A stretch of DNA of 64,000 nt, from assembly GCA_022829145.1 (NCBI GenBank), contig CM040742.1, forward strand, positions 17,866,631 to 17,930,630, given 5' to 3'. Made by a program: the position numbers and the translations under genes. This DNA is from Albula goreensis (taxonomy: Eukaryota; Chordata; Actinopteri; Albuliformes; Albulidae). The notes below the pieces were generated by a model. The model ran no database searches, had not been told where the DNA came from, and was given only the letters and a program-made list of their open reading frames with translations. The stretch's first letter is position 1. Each line of letters starts with the position of its first letter. Shown here in pieces: positions 1 through 13,700 of this stretch.

Positions 1-3000
1 GTATTTATTTACTAACATGCTAGGTGGTATGGGGTGGCAAGAGGAGCAAAGGTACTTGCTTGTGGTGCAGCGGTGGGTCCCAAACCTGGGTGCTGCAGTC
101 CCAGGCATGTCATTATCAGTTGTGGCCACATTGTGAAGGCAATGAAACTGGCTCAGCCTCACCAATCAAGAATAGGTGCTAAGCTGGTTAGATATCCTCC
201 AACTCATCATCTCTAGTGCCTTCCTCTGGCAAGCTGGAACCTTCAAGGTGTCATATGATTGGGTCACGTCTACAATGTTGTGAGACAAACAAAGGTAATT
301 TTTGTCAATAACTGCAGAAATCGTAAGTCACTTCCTTTTCAGTCAGTTGGAAGGTGTTCTGCTCCTGAGGTTGAATAGAATAGTCACTCAATTATTTGGG
401 AAAAAAGGGAGAAAATGCTTAACTATAAAAAGAATTGGGGATGACTTAATTATGGTGAAATAGCAAATGCAATTTGTAATAACTGGAATACTTGTGTGAA
501 ACTTTGTGAAACCAGTGTGTCTTGTGTGGTCGTTCTTTTTTAATAGGTATTGGGTTTGAAAGTTCTTGTCAACACAATTCCCCTTAGTGTGGTGAACTCC
601 TTCTCACCATTAGAAAACATGCTAATGTGACATTAAAAGAGAAGCATGATGGACAGAGAAAGGAAGAGGTGTGATTATCCCCCCATCGATCACACCCAAT
701 CAGAGCTCAGTGTTTCAAAAACCTGAACACACCACTCACGAAAAAAAAAAAAAACACAAACACAAACACAAAGTATGTAAGGTTAGAGAAATGTCACAAT
801 TTAAAATGTGAAAATCCTACTTTCTGAAAACAGATACAAAATCATCTAAAATTAAAAGCAGTGGGATTTGACCGGAAGTTAAAGCATAAAGAGGTAGGAT
901 GGGTTACCATAATTGTACTATTTGGCCAATTGTCCAATAATAACATATAAAAATACCTATGACCAGTGTCTCACTGTTATTTTAGGGTACTACATGTCAC
1001 CTGCCTTCACCCCATAATCAATAGCTTGCAGATCCGAATTTCCTCCTTTGCTGGAGCAGTTATTCCATGTCACACAATCATTGTAAGTGTCTTGTATTAA
1101 ATTTCATCTCCACATGCATTAGATGAATTGTTAATGTAAAAATAATATATATGGATACATACATAAGGCGTATGTATCCATGCCAGCTTTTTGGTCATTG
1201 CACCAACTCTTCCTCTTGACAGTGGAATCATACATATGCATATGCAAAATAATCTTTGAAATATTTGAACAGCACCTAAAAACTGAGTTACCGAGCAACA
1301 AGCTTACAACAGAATTTAAGAGTAAGTCTCTTGACGAACATGAATGAGATCATGAAGAATCCAGACAGGCCAATCTTTTCTCTGCTCTCAGCTTCATATT
1401 TTTTTTTTGACTTATTAACTTATTACTTACCTATTCACCATTGGCAAGGCTGAAGGTTGAATCGTTTTGGCACTCTGTAAGAGAAGGCTAGAACAGTAGA
1501 AACCTTTTATGATGTTCATTACAAAGATCCATCAGATCTTGATAAGGTGCACATTGTCCATTTAAAGAGGCACAATGTTCTTATTGTAAGGTGCATGATT
1601 TCCATTAGCACTGAGTGCCTGATCTGCAGAGATAAGATGGAGCTTCAGCTATAACCTGTGTAAAAGTTTGAAGAAAAAAAAAACGAATGGAAGTTAAATT
1701 GAACTTTGTGGATCTTTTTCTATAAGGAACCAGATCATAATACTTCTCCTATGTTCTTTACCGTCAGCAGGGTGCAGGCATGAATCCTGGGATTGTTACT
1801 TTGGTTGTATCTTTAAAAATCCTATTATTTCTCGTATAATCTAGGTGTGTTTGCACAACCCTTTTCACAGAAACAGACTGCTTTAAGCTGAAAGTTTTTC
1901 CTCTCAAATTAGTAAATGGAACAAAAGAGAAATTTTTGTATGAAAATATAACGAGATGTATCTAATTAATTAATTAGAAACAAATCCCAAGCTTTATCTT
2001 AATTTTGGGTTTGTAGCTTTTCATGTTTGAAATGATAGTACAGAATACAAATATAGGAATGAATTCAGTTTTAAACAAAGGATCAATCATTTCATTGCTG
2101 ATTCCAGCATATTGTTCACCTAAAGTTGTTTGTGAGTGAAAGGAAAAATGATAAAGGTGTGTGCTGGTGTTTTAAACATAATAAAATATTTATCAGGTAT
2201 ACTTTTCCTCACTTTTTCCTTATTGAATTGAACGATGAAATGAAACCCCTGTGCACATCTCCCCCCACAGAGTCACAAAGGATTGCCAGCAAAGGAATAC
2301 CTCTAATTCACATTATACCTGACCTTTTTTTATTTCTCACACTGCAGATGTGATGTCATTCACATGTTGACTTTAGTGTTATTGTGTCATTCAGTGTCAG
2401 AGTGCCATTGGATGAATATGCAGTCAACATTACTTTTTCCTCCCATTGAGCTTGAGGCAGTTTTTGCCTCACTGATGTGGACCTCCAGCCAAAGCAGTTA
2501 ATTGTGTGAAGGGACACACAGTCTGACCTCAAAATGACTGCCTGTACACCATGTGTCAGGCAATGAGGAAATTACATTGTTCTACTGCTGCAAGTTTAAA
2601 TACTGTACCATCTACCAATCTAGCAATCATGAGCAAGCTAACCACTTATTAGTGACTATCCATCTTAATGACTTATGGTATCTAACACTAGCTAGCTCTT
2701 AAGCTAATGGTCATCAGGGTAAGCCAGTAACTTTATGCCCGCCAGTATCTGTAGCTATGTTTACGGCACTGGGTTAATGTCACTTTCTTGAGATTTTTGC
2801 TGTAGAAGGTAGAAATAAAAAAAAACAATCAACAGTGTTTATTATAATTGGGTAAAGTCAGGTGAGATACATTATAATGTATTTACCCAATCCTAAAGCA
2901 TGTGCTGAACCTTAAAGCTTTTACTTTTATCATAATAAGGAAACGTGACCATTGACTCAAGCTGCAAGATGCTGTGAAAACATAGTGAAGTTAACTGCAG

Positions 3001-5875
3001 TTTATTGCACTTCAATTGAAACCTGAGCTACCCTTCAGCACCCCCTAAGGACCTTTTACTTTCAAAACTGCTACAAAAGTACCAGACAGCAGGTAACTGT
3101 GGATTTGCACATAAGCGGTCAGACCGTAAATATTCCCCACGAGACCAGGTAAGCAATATCAGCTTTAGTTTTCTGAAATGAATCATTTTACCATGGAGTT
3201 TATTCCCGCTTCAGGGACTTCAAGTCTAATGAGGAGGCCATGCTATGCTTGGTCAGTCCCTGTGTTGATTTTGTAAGAGGTGTAGACCGTGAATTTAATA
3301 TGCGTTCCCACATGGAGCACAAAGAAAATCAAACACAACAGAGTCATAGCTAAATGCTACTGAACATACATTCAGACATTGTTATGAAGAACGTGAATGA
3401 GATAAGACACATGGGAAAAGAGTAAGAAAATCAGAAACAGAATAAGAAGTAGTTCAGGAGAAGAAACAAAAGGAGAAAACTGAGTTTAAGTTTGAGCTGG
3501 TAAGCATATCGGAGAAAGCAGTGTGCCCTTGAGATATGTTATGTGACTTTTCACACAAGAACTTTTAAGTTCTGAAAATTTTCACCATTGAATGTACAGT
3601 AGTGCACCATGCAACAGACTGTTAGTTACTGGGGAGGTAACTAACACACTGTTACCTGGAAACAAGTGCTCATGCATAGTTTTATATCACAGATGTATAA
3701 TCTATATATAATTTGTTCAAAGAGGGATGTTGTAGTTCATTTGCCCACATTCTTAAACTTTCATATTCGGCATGTTCCTCCATTTTTTATGTATTTATTT
3801 TTTTTGGTGTCTGTTTGTTTATTCCTTACCATATGGTGTCTCAACTCTGCTCTGCCTTTTCCATGTATCTTGGCAGTGTTCAAAGGGAGGCTATCATAGC
3901 TCTCTGTGTAATTGGGAAAGAATAAAGGAGTCACCTAAATACAATAAATAAGGTAGATTATGTCACAGCATATACACAGGAGTAATAGAAAGTGCAAAGA
4001 TCATTGCATTTTAACAATAAAATAATATATAGCAACCTCCAGATATAGTGTAATGTATTATGATTTTGTTTTAATTATAATGGTTTTGTCAAATATGAAA
4101 ATGGTTTGGCACAAAGCATATATCAGTTTTAAATTGTATAGTACCTCCAAAAAAGAGCTGTTACAAAACATAGGGTACCCACCCAGTTATCAAAGCTGAT
4201 CAAACTGACCCTGTGTGCAATGATATATAAAAATACCTATACATAATAATATTTGGTATAAATCATACTCACCTCAAGACTGAGGAAAAAAAGTAATAGT
4301 TCTATTATAGACACCAGTTCATGGTCCGAACACCCCCTCATGTTTAATTACAAAGTACATCTCCTTGGAAACTGTTTTTCAATGTATTTTTGAATATTAA
4401 GCTAAGTGAAGGTGTGAATATTCCATAATGAATATGCATATTCTACAGAACTTTACACTATTGGAAAATTACACAACCTGCTACAACCAAATTTTTAAGT
4501 CTTAATGACTTAAAAATATATATGAAGATTCTTCTGCACAGATTCCTAATTTTGCAATAAAATGATGGACAACATTCAAAGACACCAGGAACCTAGCAAA
4601 TGCACGTTTCAGATTTTGCATTACATTTTATTTGAGTATGATATGTTCAATTGTAAACAGGAAACATGTTCTTTAGAATTTGCTCCTTCCTTCTAAAACA
4701 GAATAATATATGTTCTTCAGAGAATAATGTCAATCTGAGTTGAATTGCAGATGATTTTAAAGAGACTTGGTTCATTTCTTTGAATTCATTCATGCATTGA
4801 TGTCGGCTGACTCTGCAGGAGACAAGAGATGTAAACATTTTAATTATCCCATCAGTCACTGAGATCACAGAATATTTGGTGAGTTTGAGTGACACCACAG
4901 ATAAGATGAAGACTGTAAATCAATGTACTATAAATACATAACACTGCTCTATTTTTGTAACACAGCGATGTGTGCATACAAGTGCATCCTTTTCTGCTGT
5001 TAATATCACCCCCTTAACCATTCATTTTTCAGGGAAACACTGGCTCATTAGTGCTAAGACAGAATAGCACTGTAGCATGACCTGACCAAATTGTGACCCT
5101 AATTTTTGTTGTGGTAAAATTATATAAAGTTAACAGTTTTTAACAAAACTTAAGTGGTTCATAATTTTTATTTTGCATTGAACTCTATTGTTTACTGAAC
5201 ACTAGGAATTCTCATGTAAATCAATCAACATAAAACAAAAGTGTTATGAGTGTAATGAAATATGACATTGAAAATAACGTTTGTGAATCCATGTAAATGA
5301 CATGGAGGATATATAACAAATTATGAAATCCTGCTCCAGAAAAGAATGTTTTTTTTTAGCCCAGCCTGGACAATGAATGCTGAATGTCATTTTTGAATGG
5401 AAACACCACCCCCCTATTCAACCACCCTCAACCTCTTACACTCTCCATCCCCCACCCCAGGGCCTGCCGCAGAACCGATGTCCGTCTAATGTGACTGATC
5501 TCGTCACACTGGAAGGGCACGCTGGCCTTCATTTGAGGCAAATGTTATTGTAGTGTGGGCCCGTTTCCACCGTACACAGTGCCCGTAAGCCCTGGGTAAT
5601 GGGCAGCAGCGAAGATGTGGACCGGGCCAGATGAATCTCATAACCATCCTCTGAGACACATCTGAAAGGTCATAAAGGAGACTGTGGAAAGATCAGGCAA
5701 AACAAACAGACCAATGGGAGGGGGCTGGTATGAATCTCATCCACTATGGGCTGGAGTAGGTTTTCATTTCAGCTCACTCATTGGTACCAGGTGTGCGCCT
5801 GTTTAGTTGGAATGAAGACCAGCAGCTATACTGGCTAGCAACTGCAGGGATAAGATTTGACACCCTTGCACTACA
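1..5875. other. Gene-free AT-rich DNA
   Basis: No coding region recognised; open frames are short and unlike known proteins. Holds a perfect hairpin at 1151-1181, a homeodomain-core palindrome at 1961-1978 and a nested hairpin at 2847-2891. A non-repetitive, GC-richer stretch at about 5400-5770 could be a conserved noncoding element. Confidence 0.6.
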
Positions 5876-5950
5876 CCCACGCACACACATGCACACACAC
5901 ACACATACTCACACAAATATTTATTCAATCACTCACTCACACACGCACAG
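5876..5950. repeat. Imperfect (CA)n microsatellite
   Basis: CA-rich tract broken by ATG, ACT and AAATATTTATTC interruptions. Confidence 0.85.
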
Positions 5951-6292
5951 TCTCATACAAACCCCCATTCTCTGAGCTTGGTTTGGCTTGGCAGAAGACA
6001 GAAGCACCAGGCATCTCCGTTTCAATCAGACAATAACAGCCGTCACACAAGGGGCAGGAGGACAGAAGCAGTCCTCAAGCTGAATTGTGTCAGCCCTATG
6101 TCAGTTAATAGAGTGTTAGAACAATGAGTCTTTGTGAACTGTGAGTTGTCACATGTTATCATTGTCATGGCGGCTTACTGACTGGAGCCGGTAATGCTGA
6201 TTTGATGCAGATGGAATAACACGTTGATTGGCTTGTATGGAACTATGGTTGACAGAAATTTGGGTGTTCCATTTATTGAGGTGGTTAATTAT

Positions 6293-6338
6293 GTTACACT
6301 ACATTACAATCATCCAGCAGACAATCTTATCCAACCGA
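6293..6338 (-). mobile_element. SINE or LINE tail relic, reverse orientation
   Basis: The plus strand reads ACACTACATTACAATCATCC then AGCAGACAATCTTATCC, close to the reverse complement of the common fish tail (GGATAAGAGCGTCTGCTAAA with TGTAATGTAA). Only the tail is visible. Confidence 0.4.
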
Positions 6339-8442
6339 TCAACCGAGGAAGTGGGACTTCAAATTAGCCATAACTATACCAGTGCTAGGTTTATGCTGTA
6401 ACCTGTAAAAGAGAGAATCAGCTAAAAATATGACATAGTCCATATTTTTGTATGTAGGACAATACAAATCTGAAAATAACTGTGAACAGATTTTTCTGTG
6501 TGCTTCTATCAGTCATAGGATGTGTGGCATAAGGAGAATAGGGTGTGGCTGCACAGAGGCAGAATAACTGACGTATTGACAGTGATTCCTGCTTCTAACT
6601 CAGTGCTGGCAATACTCTGGTATGGTGAAGACTTCAGGACCCTGGACAGTGGCTATCACCAACCTCAGAGGAGTAATCACTGCTTCTCTGCAATCTCTTG
6701 TCAAGAGAGCTCAGATAAAAATGGGAGGACATCAAAACATTGGCCTGGATTCAATCCTGATTTTCCTCTTAACTAAGTTTTTCTTTTTTTTTTTTTTAGG
6801 TTTTTTCCATCACGAAGACAGTTTGATGACTTCAGGTCACAGCTGAGCTAACTGAATCTTGCTTTGTGGAAACAAAAACAAACACCCCATTGAACTGTAA
6901 AACTCTGTTGTGGGCTTTAGGTTCTGTGACCATGGAAAGGGAAAATGTATCCTCAGCATTCAAGCAAAGGTCTGTGCTCTCTGCAAACTGAGTATTTCAA
7001 CATTGTATCACTCTAAAATATTTATTTCCACTAATATCTCTGCACTTTCTGCCTCTGATGTACAATGACAGCTTAGGGCTGCCTTATTCTCAGTTACATC
7101 ACCGACGGTTTGGGGAAGGGGGGTGGGTTGGGGTCCCTGCTCACGGCTAATGTCATCCTCACTCATCAAGAAATCTTACACATTACACAACAAGTCAAAT
7201 TAGAGATTTCTCTTCAGATTAGAGTTTCTCTTTGACCAATGTAGTACAATGTAGTTTGCTGTATGGAAACTGATAACATGTGTCTGTAATGAACCATATC
7301 ACTTTAGGTTTTATGATCATTAATAAGGTTGATTTGGGCAGTCCAGTGTCCAGTAAAGGGCTGTCAGGGGCAAGTTTTGATGAATCAATATTTGTAGTGA
7401 TTAATTTTTTACTATGATATAGCAGACATATGTCACCAGACGGCATGACCCATTCATTCCCCCATGTAAAAAGGTTGATTTCAAAACGTTAGCTATAACA
7501 CCCAATAGAGAGGAGGAGACGTTATCATATTCAGTCTGTTCAACAGTGTTTATCAGTATCACTGGATAATTGCAACAGACTTTTTTGTTGTTGTCTTTTA
7601 TTTTCTGCTTGTGGAACAAAGAAATTAATTGTTGGGAACTGGAGCTGGATGCATGAAAGTTGATCTTATGAACATGGCTTTGAAATAATTAAATCAGGAA
7701 AGGTTTTATTTGTTTGGTAAGACTGGACTCACACTTTCCCTATTGTTTGCTATTAACATATTATCTGATGGAAACATGTCTGTTCTCCAGATTAAAAAAA
7801 AAAACAAGTAAGGAATTGTGTTTCAAACAATTGATTGGTTTCCACTGCCAGGGTTTGTCACTGCCAGGTAATATGACTTTGTTATATTTGACACCAGTCC
7901 AACTCGTCTTCCAGGGGCAGATCAATGTTAAATGCGAGAGCTGTTTCTGGACTGGGCTTGACGGTTCCGTGCCATTACTTATCTGCTAAGCCACCTGCAG
8001 ACCATGCAATATGTTCTTAATGTATCACTGAAAATTCTGACAGTAGTGAGAAGCCAGAAGCAAGTTAATTACATACATAATGTCATTAGGGATTTTTAAA
8101 ATCAAATCACAAAGAATGGCATAATATGTCTTGATTGAAGAGGGTGTGAAATCACACATAATTAGATGTCTGCCATCAGAATGTGGGTGAAAGTACTTGA
8201 AGAGTCAAATCGCAAATAGAGGTTGGGTAACATGCCAAATAGGGTTCCTAGAAAATTCATTTGGGAAAGGAAGATAAAATGGGAAAAAATGTTGGTAATT
8301 CCTGCTCCTTCGGCTAAATCAACTGATTTAAATAACAATTCTTCATACTTCATACTTCATATAGTTCCTGCCACACAGCAAACCAAAACTGTTATTTCCT
8401 GCCAGCCAGAGCAGCCATCCACAGAATAATGTCAGGCCCTGT

Positions 8443-8470
8443 GCAACAACACAACACAACACATCACAAC
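8443..8470. repeat. (CAACA)n short tandem repeat
   Basis: About five CAACA units. Confidence 0.8.
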
Positions 8471-9719
8471 TATGTCAATAATTGTTTTAAATACAGCAAC
8501 AACCAGCATTTGTCTACCTCATTATCATCTTACCTCATACCTCACAGGGGATTATATATTTTTGTGATAAAATGAAAAATGTACATAGTGTTGTCACTAA
8601 TAAACAATGACCACAGCTGAGAAGGGCTCAGTGATTCTTTATTCAACCAACTGTTTCAGTATAGATATGGGGATTTTTTTTCACAGCCAATGAGAAAAAA
8701 AGAGAAAAGGGGAAAGGGAAGGAAAGACATAATTCAAGCTCTTCATAATTTTTTTAAATCAAATTTCTCTCTCTGAGAGGACAGCTCTACATTTCTGTGG
8801 AGGAAAACTCAGCCCTAGAGTTTTTTGGAATAATTGATGCAAGGTTTCTGAAGAATTGAAAACTGAATCCATGACGGTACAAATTCCTCAGTAGCAACAC
8901 ACTTAATAAGCAGTTGTTTTTGTCACAGAGGTGTCTGTGTGAGAGCGCTATCTCACTGGGAATAATAAGCACTGAGGGGAATCTTTACTGTCCAGTCATG
9001 GGAAAAAAACAACACAGTAATCAGACCTTGCTTTGCTTCTCAGGGAGGACAGTTTCCCAGAATGACTGGCTGAAATGGAATGCATTAGTGCACACATGCA
9101 CAATTCCTCGTCCCCTCTTTCAGTTCAAACGCGGACAGACTGCAGTGGTTACCTGTGTACTAATGCCATGGCAGTCTGAATTACCCTGCCATAATCACTG
9201 CACGTTCACATAGGATATATGGTGTCCACGACCAGTGCTCAACATCATTAAACAGTGGTCTCATGAGTTCTGAGTTTGAATAATATCCCATGAAATAAAT
9301 TATTAGTAAATATAGCAATGTTCTGTATTTACTTGTTTTTTTTCTGTGTCATAGCTTGGAATTTCAATACAATTTTAATGTTTAAGAGGTCACTCATTAT
9401 TTTTCTGTAATTTTCACAGGGAACCAGTGTAACTTACTGCTTGCAGTACTTGCAACACAAGTAGCTTTATCACTTTCCAAACCAATACACAAGGCCATCC
9501 AACATTCAAATATCCAAAAAAAAAACCACTCCACTACCCCCAGGCTGACATTTTGAGGGACTTTATCAATTTTCCCAAGCATATGTTATTGCCAGCTGTT
9601 GTGCCACCTGTCACAAGGCTATAATCAAACCTACAGCCAAGCTGGCCCTACGTCAGCCACCTCTACTGGAAAATTCCAGATTGTATAAGAAGTGTGAGAA
9701 GAGACAGTATTTAAGCAAT

Positions 9720-9840
9720 ATCACACAAGAGGAAGTGCTGTTATAGTGAATATCAGAACGGCTGTGATTCGGTTATAGATTATCGAATATAATCACACCC
9801 ATGCTGATACACAGTATAACAGCACTCCCTCGTGTGTGAT
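9720..9840. repeat. Foldback (121-bp imperfect palindrome)
   Basis: The 37-bp arms at 9720-9756 and 9804-9840 match at about 32 positions and share AGTGCTGTTATA. The inner sequence also pairs partly (GCTGTGATT against AATCACACC). A third copy of the arm, AAGTGCTGTTATA followed by AATATCAG, occurs at 10313-10336. Probably part of one interspersed non-autonomous element spanning about 9720-10400. Confidence 0.75.
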
Positions 9841-9924
9841 TTTCCTTTCACACAACAGTTCAACAAAAAAGGCTGTTTATCGAATAATTTGCGACAACAA
9901 ATTAAGTTTTTTGGCATTTATTCA

Positions 9925-10194
9925 GTTAGTTAGCTAACTAGCTACCTCCTTTTTTCATACATAAAAAGGCTAGCTAGCTACTTTCTTTCATACCCAACAG
10001 CTCGCTCACCAGCTACTTTTTATCATACACATACAGTAGGCAAGCAAGCCACTTTTAATCATTGCCCACTACAGGCTAGCGAGCTACTTTTTAGAATACA
10101 TGGATGGGCTAGAAATACAGTAGGATTGCTAGCTAGCTATTGTTTATCATATCCAACTGCAGACTACCGATAGTTTGGTTCTTTTTTTATCATA
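9925..10194 (+). repeat. Degenerate GCTAGC-containing tandem array
   Basis: About seven units of 31-46 bases. Each opens with a GCTAGCTAGCTACTTTT-like head, continues with a TATCATAC-like segment, and often closes with CAACTACAG-like sequence. Clear heads lie at 9969, 10000, 10040, 10075 and 10128. Sits between the foldback and the third copy of its arm. Confidence 0.7.
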
Positions 10195-10689
10195 AATGTA
10201 AATGTGTCCACATTTTTGCTGTCTATAAATGTAAATCAAGTTTGCATTGGAGTAATCAACAATTTAATCGGAACATCTGTAAAGCGAAGTGATACATAAT
10301 AGTAAAATGTCCAAGTGCTGTTATACTCAATATCAGCACTCATGGAATGCCTCTTGTCCAATCAAATTACTTGGTTGGAGCTAACTGTATAAACTAAAAT
10401 AATGAGTTGCATTGTGTGCACAGTGTTCTCTACATCTTAATCAGGCCATCAGACTAAAGGCTATTGTCAACACCCTGTGTACCAGTCATTCAAGTTTTAC
10501 AGCAAGCAAGTCAGTCATGCCCACAGGGAACACAATTCAGAATCAAAAGTTCGTTCTTTTTTAACGGCATACATTCTCTGCAAACACATACAACATTTAT
10601 AACACATTGAATATTTGATTATTTAACTTTATAATTAATTGATCATTTTGAAGAACATGTATATGGTGACAAAATGAAACGGTGCTGTA

Positions 10690-10691
<2 letters not shown>

Positions 10692-10770
<79 letters not shown>

Positions 10771-10790
10771 GTGTGTGTGTCTGTCTGTGT
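10692..10790. repeat. (TG)n microsatellite, interrupted
   Basis: About 99 bases of GT dinucleotides with four interruptions (CT or CG). Confidence 0.97.
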
Positions 10791-13700
10791 TAAGGTTATA
10801 AGACTTCCTCTACCTTACCTTCTCACCATGTCACTCCCCCCTGAGTAGCATTTCCCAACACCTTGTTCGACAGAGTTACTTTAATTGTAATGTCTACTGC
10901 ATATGGGATTCAGAAAAACTGCTAGAGTTGAATAAACTGTCTGACTTGATTCAACACTGATTATTTTATCTACAGTTAAAACTTATTTAAAGCTCACATT
11001 TCAAATATCATCATATTTGCCATTGCTTTTGTTTGCTGTTATTATCAAAAGTGTGTGCTTTGAACATTTAAAACATTTAAAAATTTGAAATTGTAGTTTG
11101 TTAAAAGTCTGACGCAAAGCACTTTTTTATTTCAAAATCATCCCACTCCCTAGATGTGGGCCTCAGTTGATGAATGAAAAGAAGCACGCCATTGATGCGT
11201 GTCAAGCCATTATTCGTTTCCAGAATAGAATCTCACAAGACCACCTCTTTATACCACGTAGCCCGTGGCAGTGTGGGAAATAGCTGCTGCTTCGAGCAAA
11301 TGCTGCAATCCCCACGTGCAAAATGACAAACTGCCTTTGATTGGAGGGGCAGCATGCCAGTCCGTTTGAAGCACATTTGTGATAATCCTCATTCCCAGCT
11401 GCAGGATAGATAACCCAGCATGCTTTGCAGCTTGTAGGTGTCAGTTTATTTTTTTCCCCCACACACGCATAAAAAAACAGTTAATGAGAAAAAAACATAT
11501 TTAATGTTATATGTAACATGGATTTGCTCCAAATAAACAAATTATCGTGCATGCAATCACATCTCTGAACATTATTATATTTTTTTGGAATCAAACTTCT
11601 GAACCATGTCTGAAGCGAATTCTGTAATGCAGAATGTCTACCTTTTTTTTGAAAAGCACACATTATGATTAGAATCATTTCTCATTGTTAAGGACCAAGC
11701 ATGGTGCAGCTGAGATCGAAGAGAAAGGACCTGATGACTTACATATGTGGAACTCATGAAACTTGCACTCATTTCAAAATCAGCACAGCATTTGTTTGGC
11801 AAGCTGCTTCAAGTACACCGGGAGAAATTATTTATTTTGGGCTGAAATTTCATTTGAAAACCTTGGGGATGTCCTTTATTTCAGTGTATGAAATGTTCTG
11901 AATTTAAGGAACCCATGATGTGAGTAGATGACATCTTCCTTGCAACATCTGCAAATGGCAAATCTGTGTTTCTTCAAAAGAAACGAACACTGACATGCTA
12001 AAAGATAGCCCTGGCCAGAGTAGAATAGCTTTGTTGGATAAACATGGCAGTATTTGTCTTTGTTTAACCATACAGTTGTTCTATGAAATACGTTTTTGGT
12101 CTTTCTGTTATGCTTAGTGCAGAATAAGTGTTCAAACACTGAATTATACATTTCCACCAAAACACAAACATTTCAAGCATTTATTCCCCACCCATAAAAA
12201 TGTATCCACTCCCCCTTTCCTTTAATAATATCACATTTTTTTTAAATCTGTGCACTCTTTTGCCTATTTTAAGACTCAGAACTGTCTTGCTCCTCTATCT
12301 GACTGCCAGAACAACTGTCTGTATAACATATAAGTAGTTCCAAAATCCAACCGCAAGCATTCTGACTAAAATTAGATATGACCCACATTATGTTCATTCT
12401 AGCACCACATTAATGACTAATCATATTTGACTGACTGCGCTATGTGACATGAGCAGCTCCCAGGGGGGGCAGAGTTGGGGTAAATGAGATCAACAGAAGT
12501 ACAGGCTGGACACAGCAGCAAATATCCTATTCAAAATGTGATATTGCTATCCTCAAGTTACCGGGAAAATAAAGTGCCATAACTTTTCCACTTTCCAGTG
12601 CTGTTAAGTCCTACATCACCACATTGCTTCTCTTCTTTGAGTACAATCAGAGTTATGTTCGGTTGGAGTGGGCCTTTCAACACAATTTCAGAAAATGCAC
12701 CAAATTCAACAACTCATTGTTTAAAAATGTATAGCTGTAAGTACTTGCAGCTTAAACCTACATATATGTTTACTGGTTAATCAAACAGTATCAGGTCAAC
12801 CTGAAAGGTCTTAATGAATTTCAGATCCCAATTACAATTAAGTATGTTCCCTATGTCAATTATACATAAGACATTAAATTAGAAACAAAAAATTGCAAGC
12901 ATGCACTCATGAATATTGGCTTAGTGTTTCAGAATTAAGAGAAAATTATAATTAAAGTAAGACTCAAAATTGGCTTTGCCAGCAGAGAAGGAGAGAGAAA
13001 ATCCATTAAACCAAACCTTTCCAGATAATTACCTAATTTACACTTTCAGCTCAACAGGAAAGTAAGAAAAGAGCTATGATGTAATAAGACACAATCAAGA
13101 ATGGAAATTACCGAAGAAAGTTTCTAAACTCAAATGAATCTCACTCTCCTTCAGCAGTCATTCAAGAATGCATGAATGGGTGAATCAGACAAATGAGTGA
13201 AGCTCAGTCACAGCATGGAAATGGCTGGATTAGTAACTTTGCATTGTCAAGCCAAGAACCATAATGTTATAATCAAAATTTTGGTGGATAAGGGCCCTCT
13301 CAACTCATATTCTGACATGCTTCAACTTTATAAGACACCCTTACATTTTTAAAGCCATGTTGCAGTGATGTGACAAAGCTGCCCTGTTTCACTGGACAAA
13401 TGAGGAAGTGTTACTTATCCAGCTAGTTCCCTGAACTCCCTGAACATGTTCATCACTTCTGATTCCATTTCATGAGTATTTCCTCTAGTAATCAGAAGGT
13501 ATGCTTCTCTAGAGTGGTGGACTGACATGAAAACATAATACGAAGTTGTTTTGCTAGCTAGTTGTTTCATTTACTACACATTATTGAAAAGTGATAGCTA
13601 TTTTAAAGTCCCCCCACCTAGTCAGCACAAACCAGGCAGCAGGCTGAGAGCTGCAATAATGTTGGCTACGCTTTCTAGGGGATTTCTCAAATTAGGATAA

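Larger units (their letters stand above)
5951..9719. other. Gene-free AT-rich DNA
   Basis: Apart from the tail relic at 6293-6338 and the CAACA tract, I see only unique sequence, T- and A-runs and a three-unit TTCATAC repeat near 8341. Confidence 0.6.
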
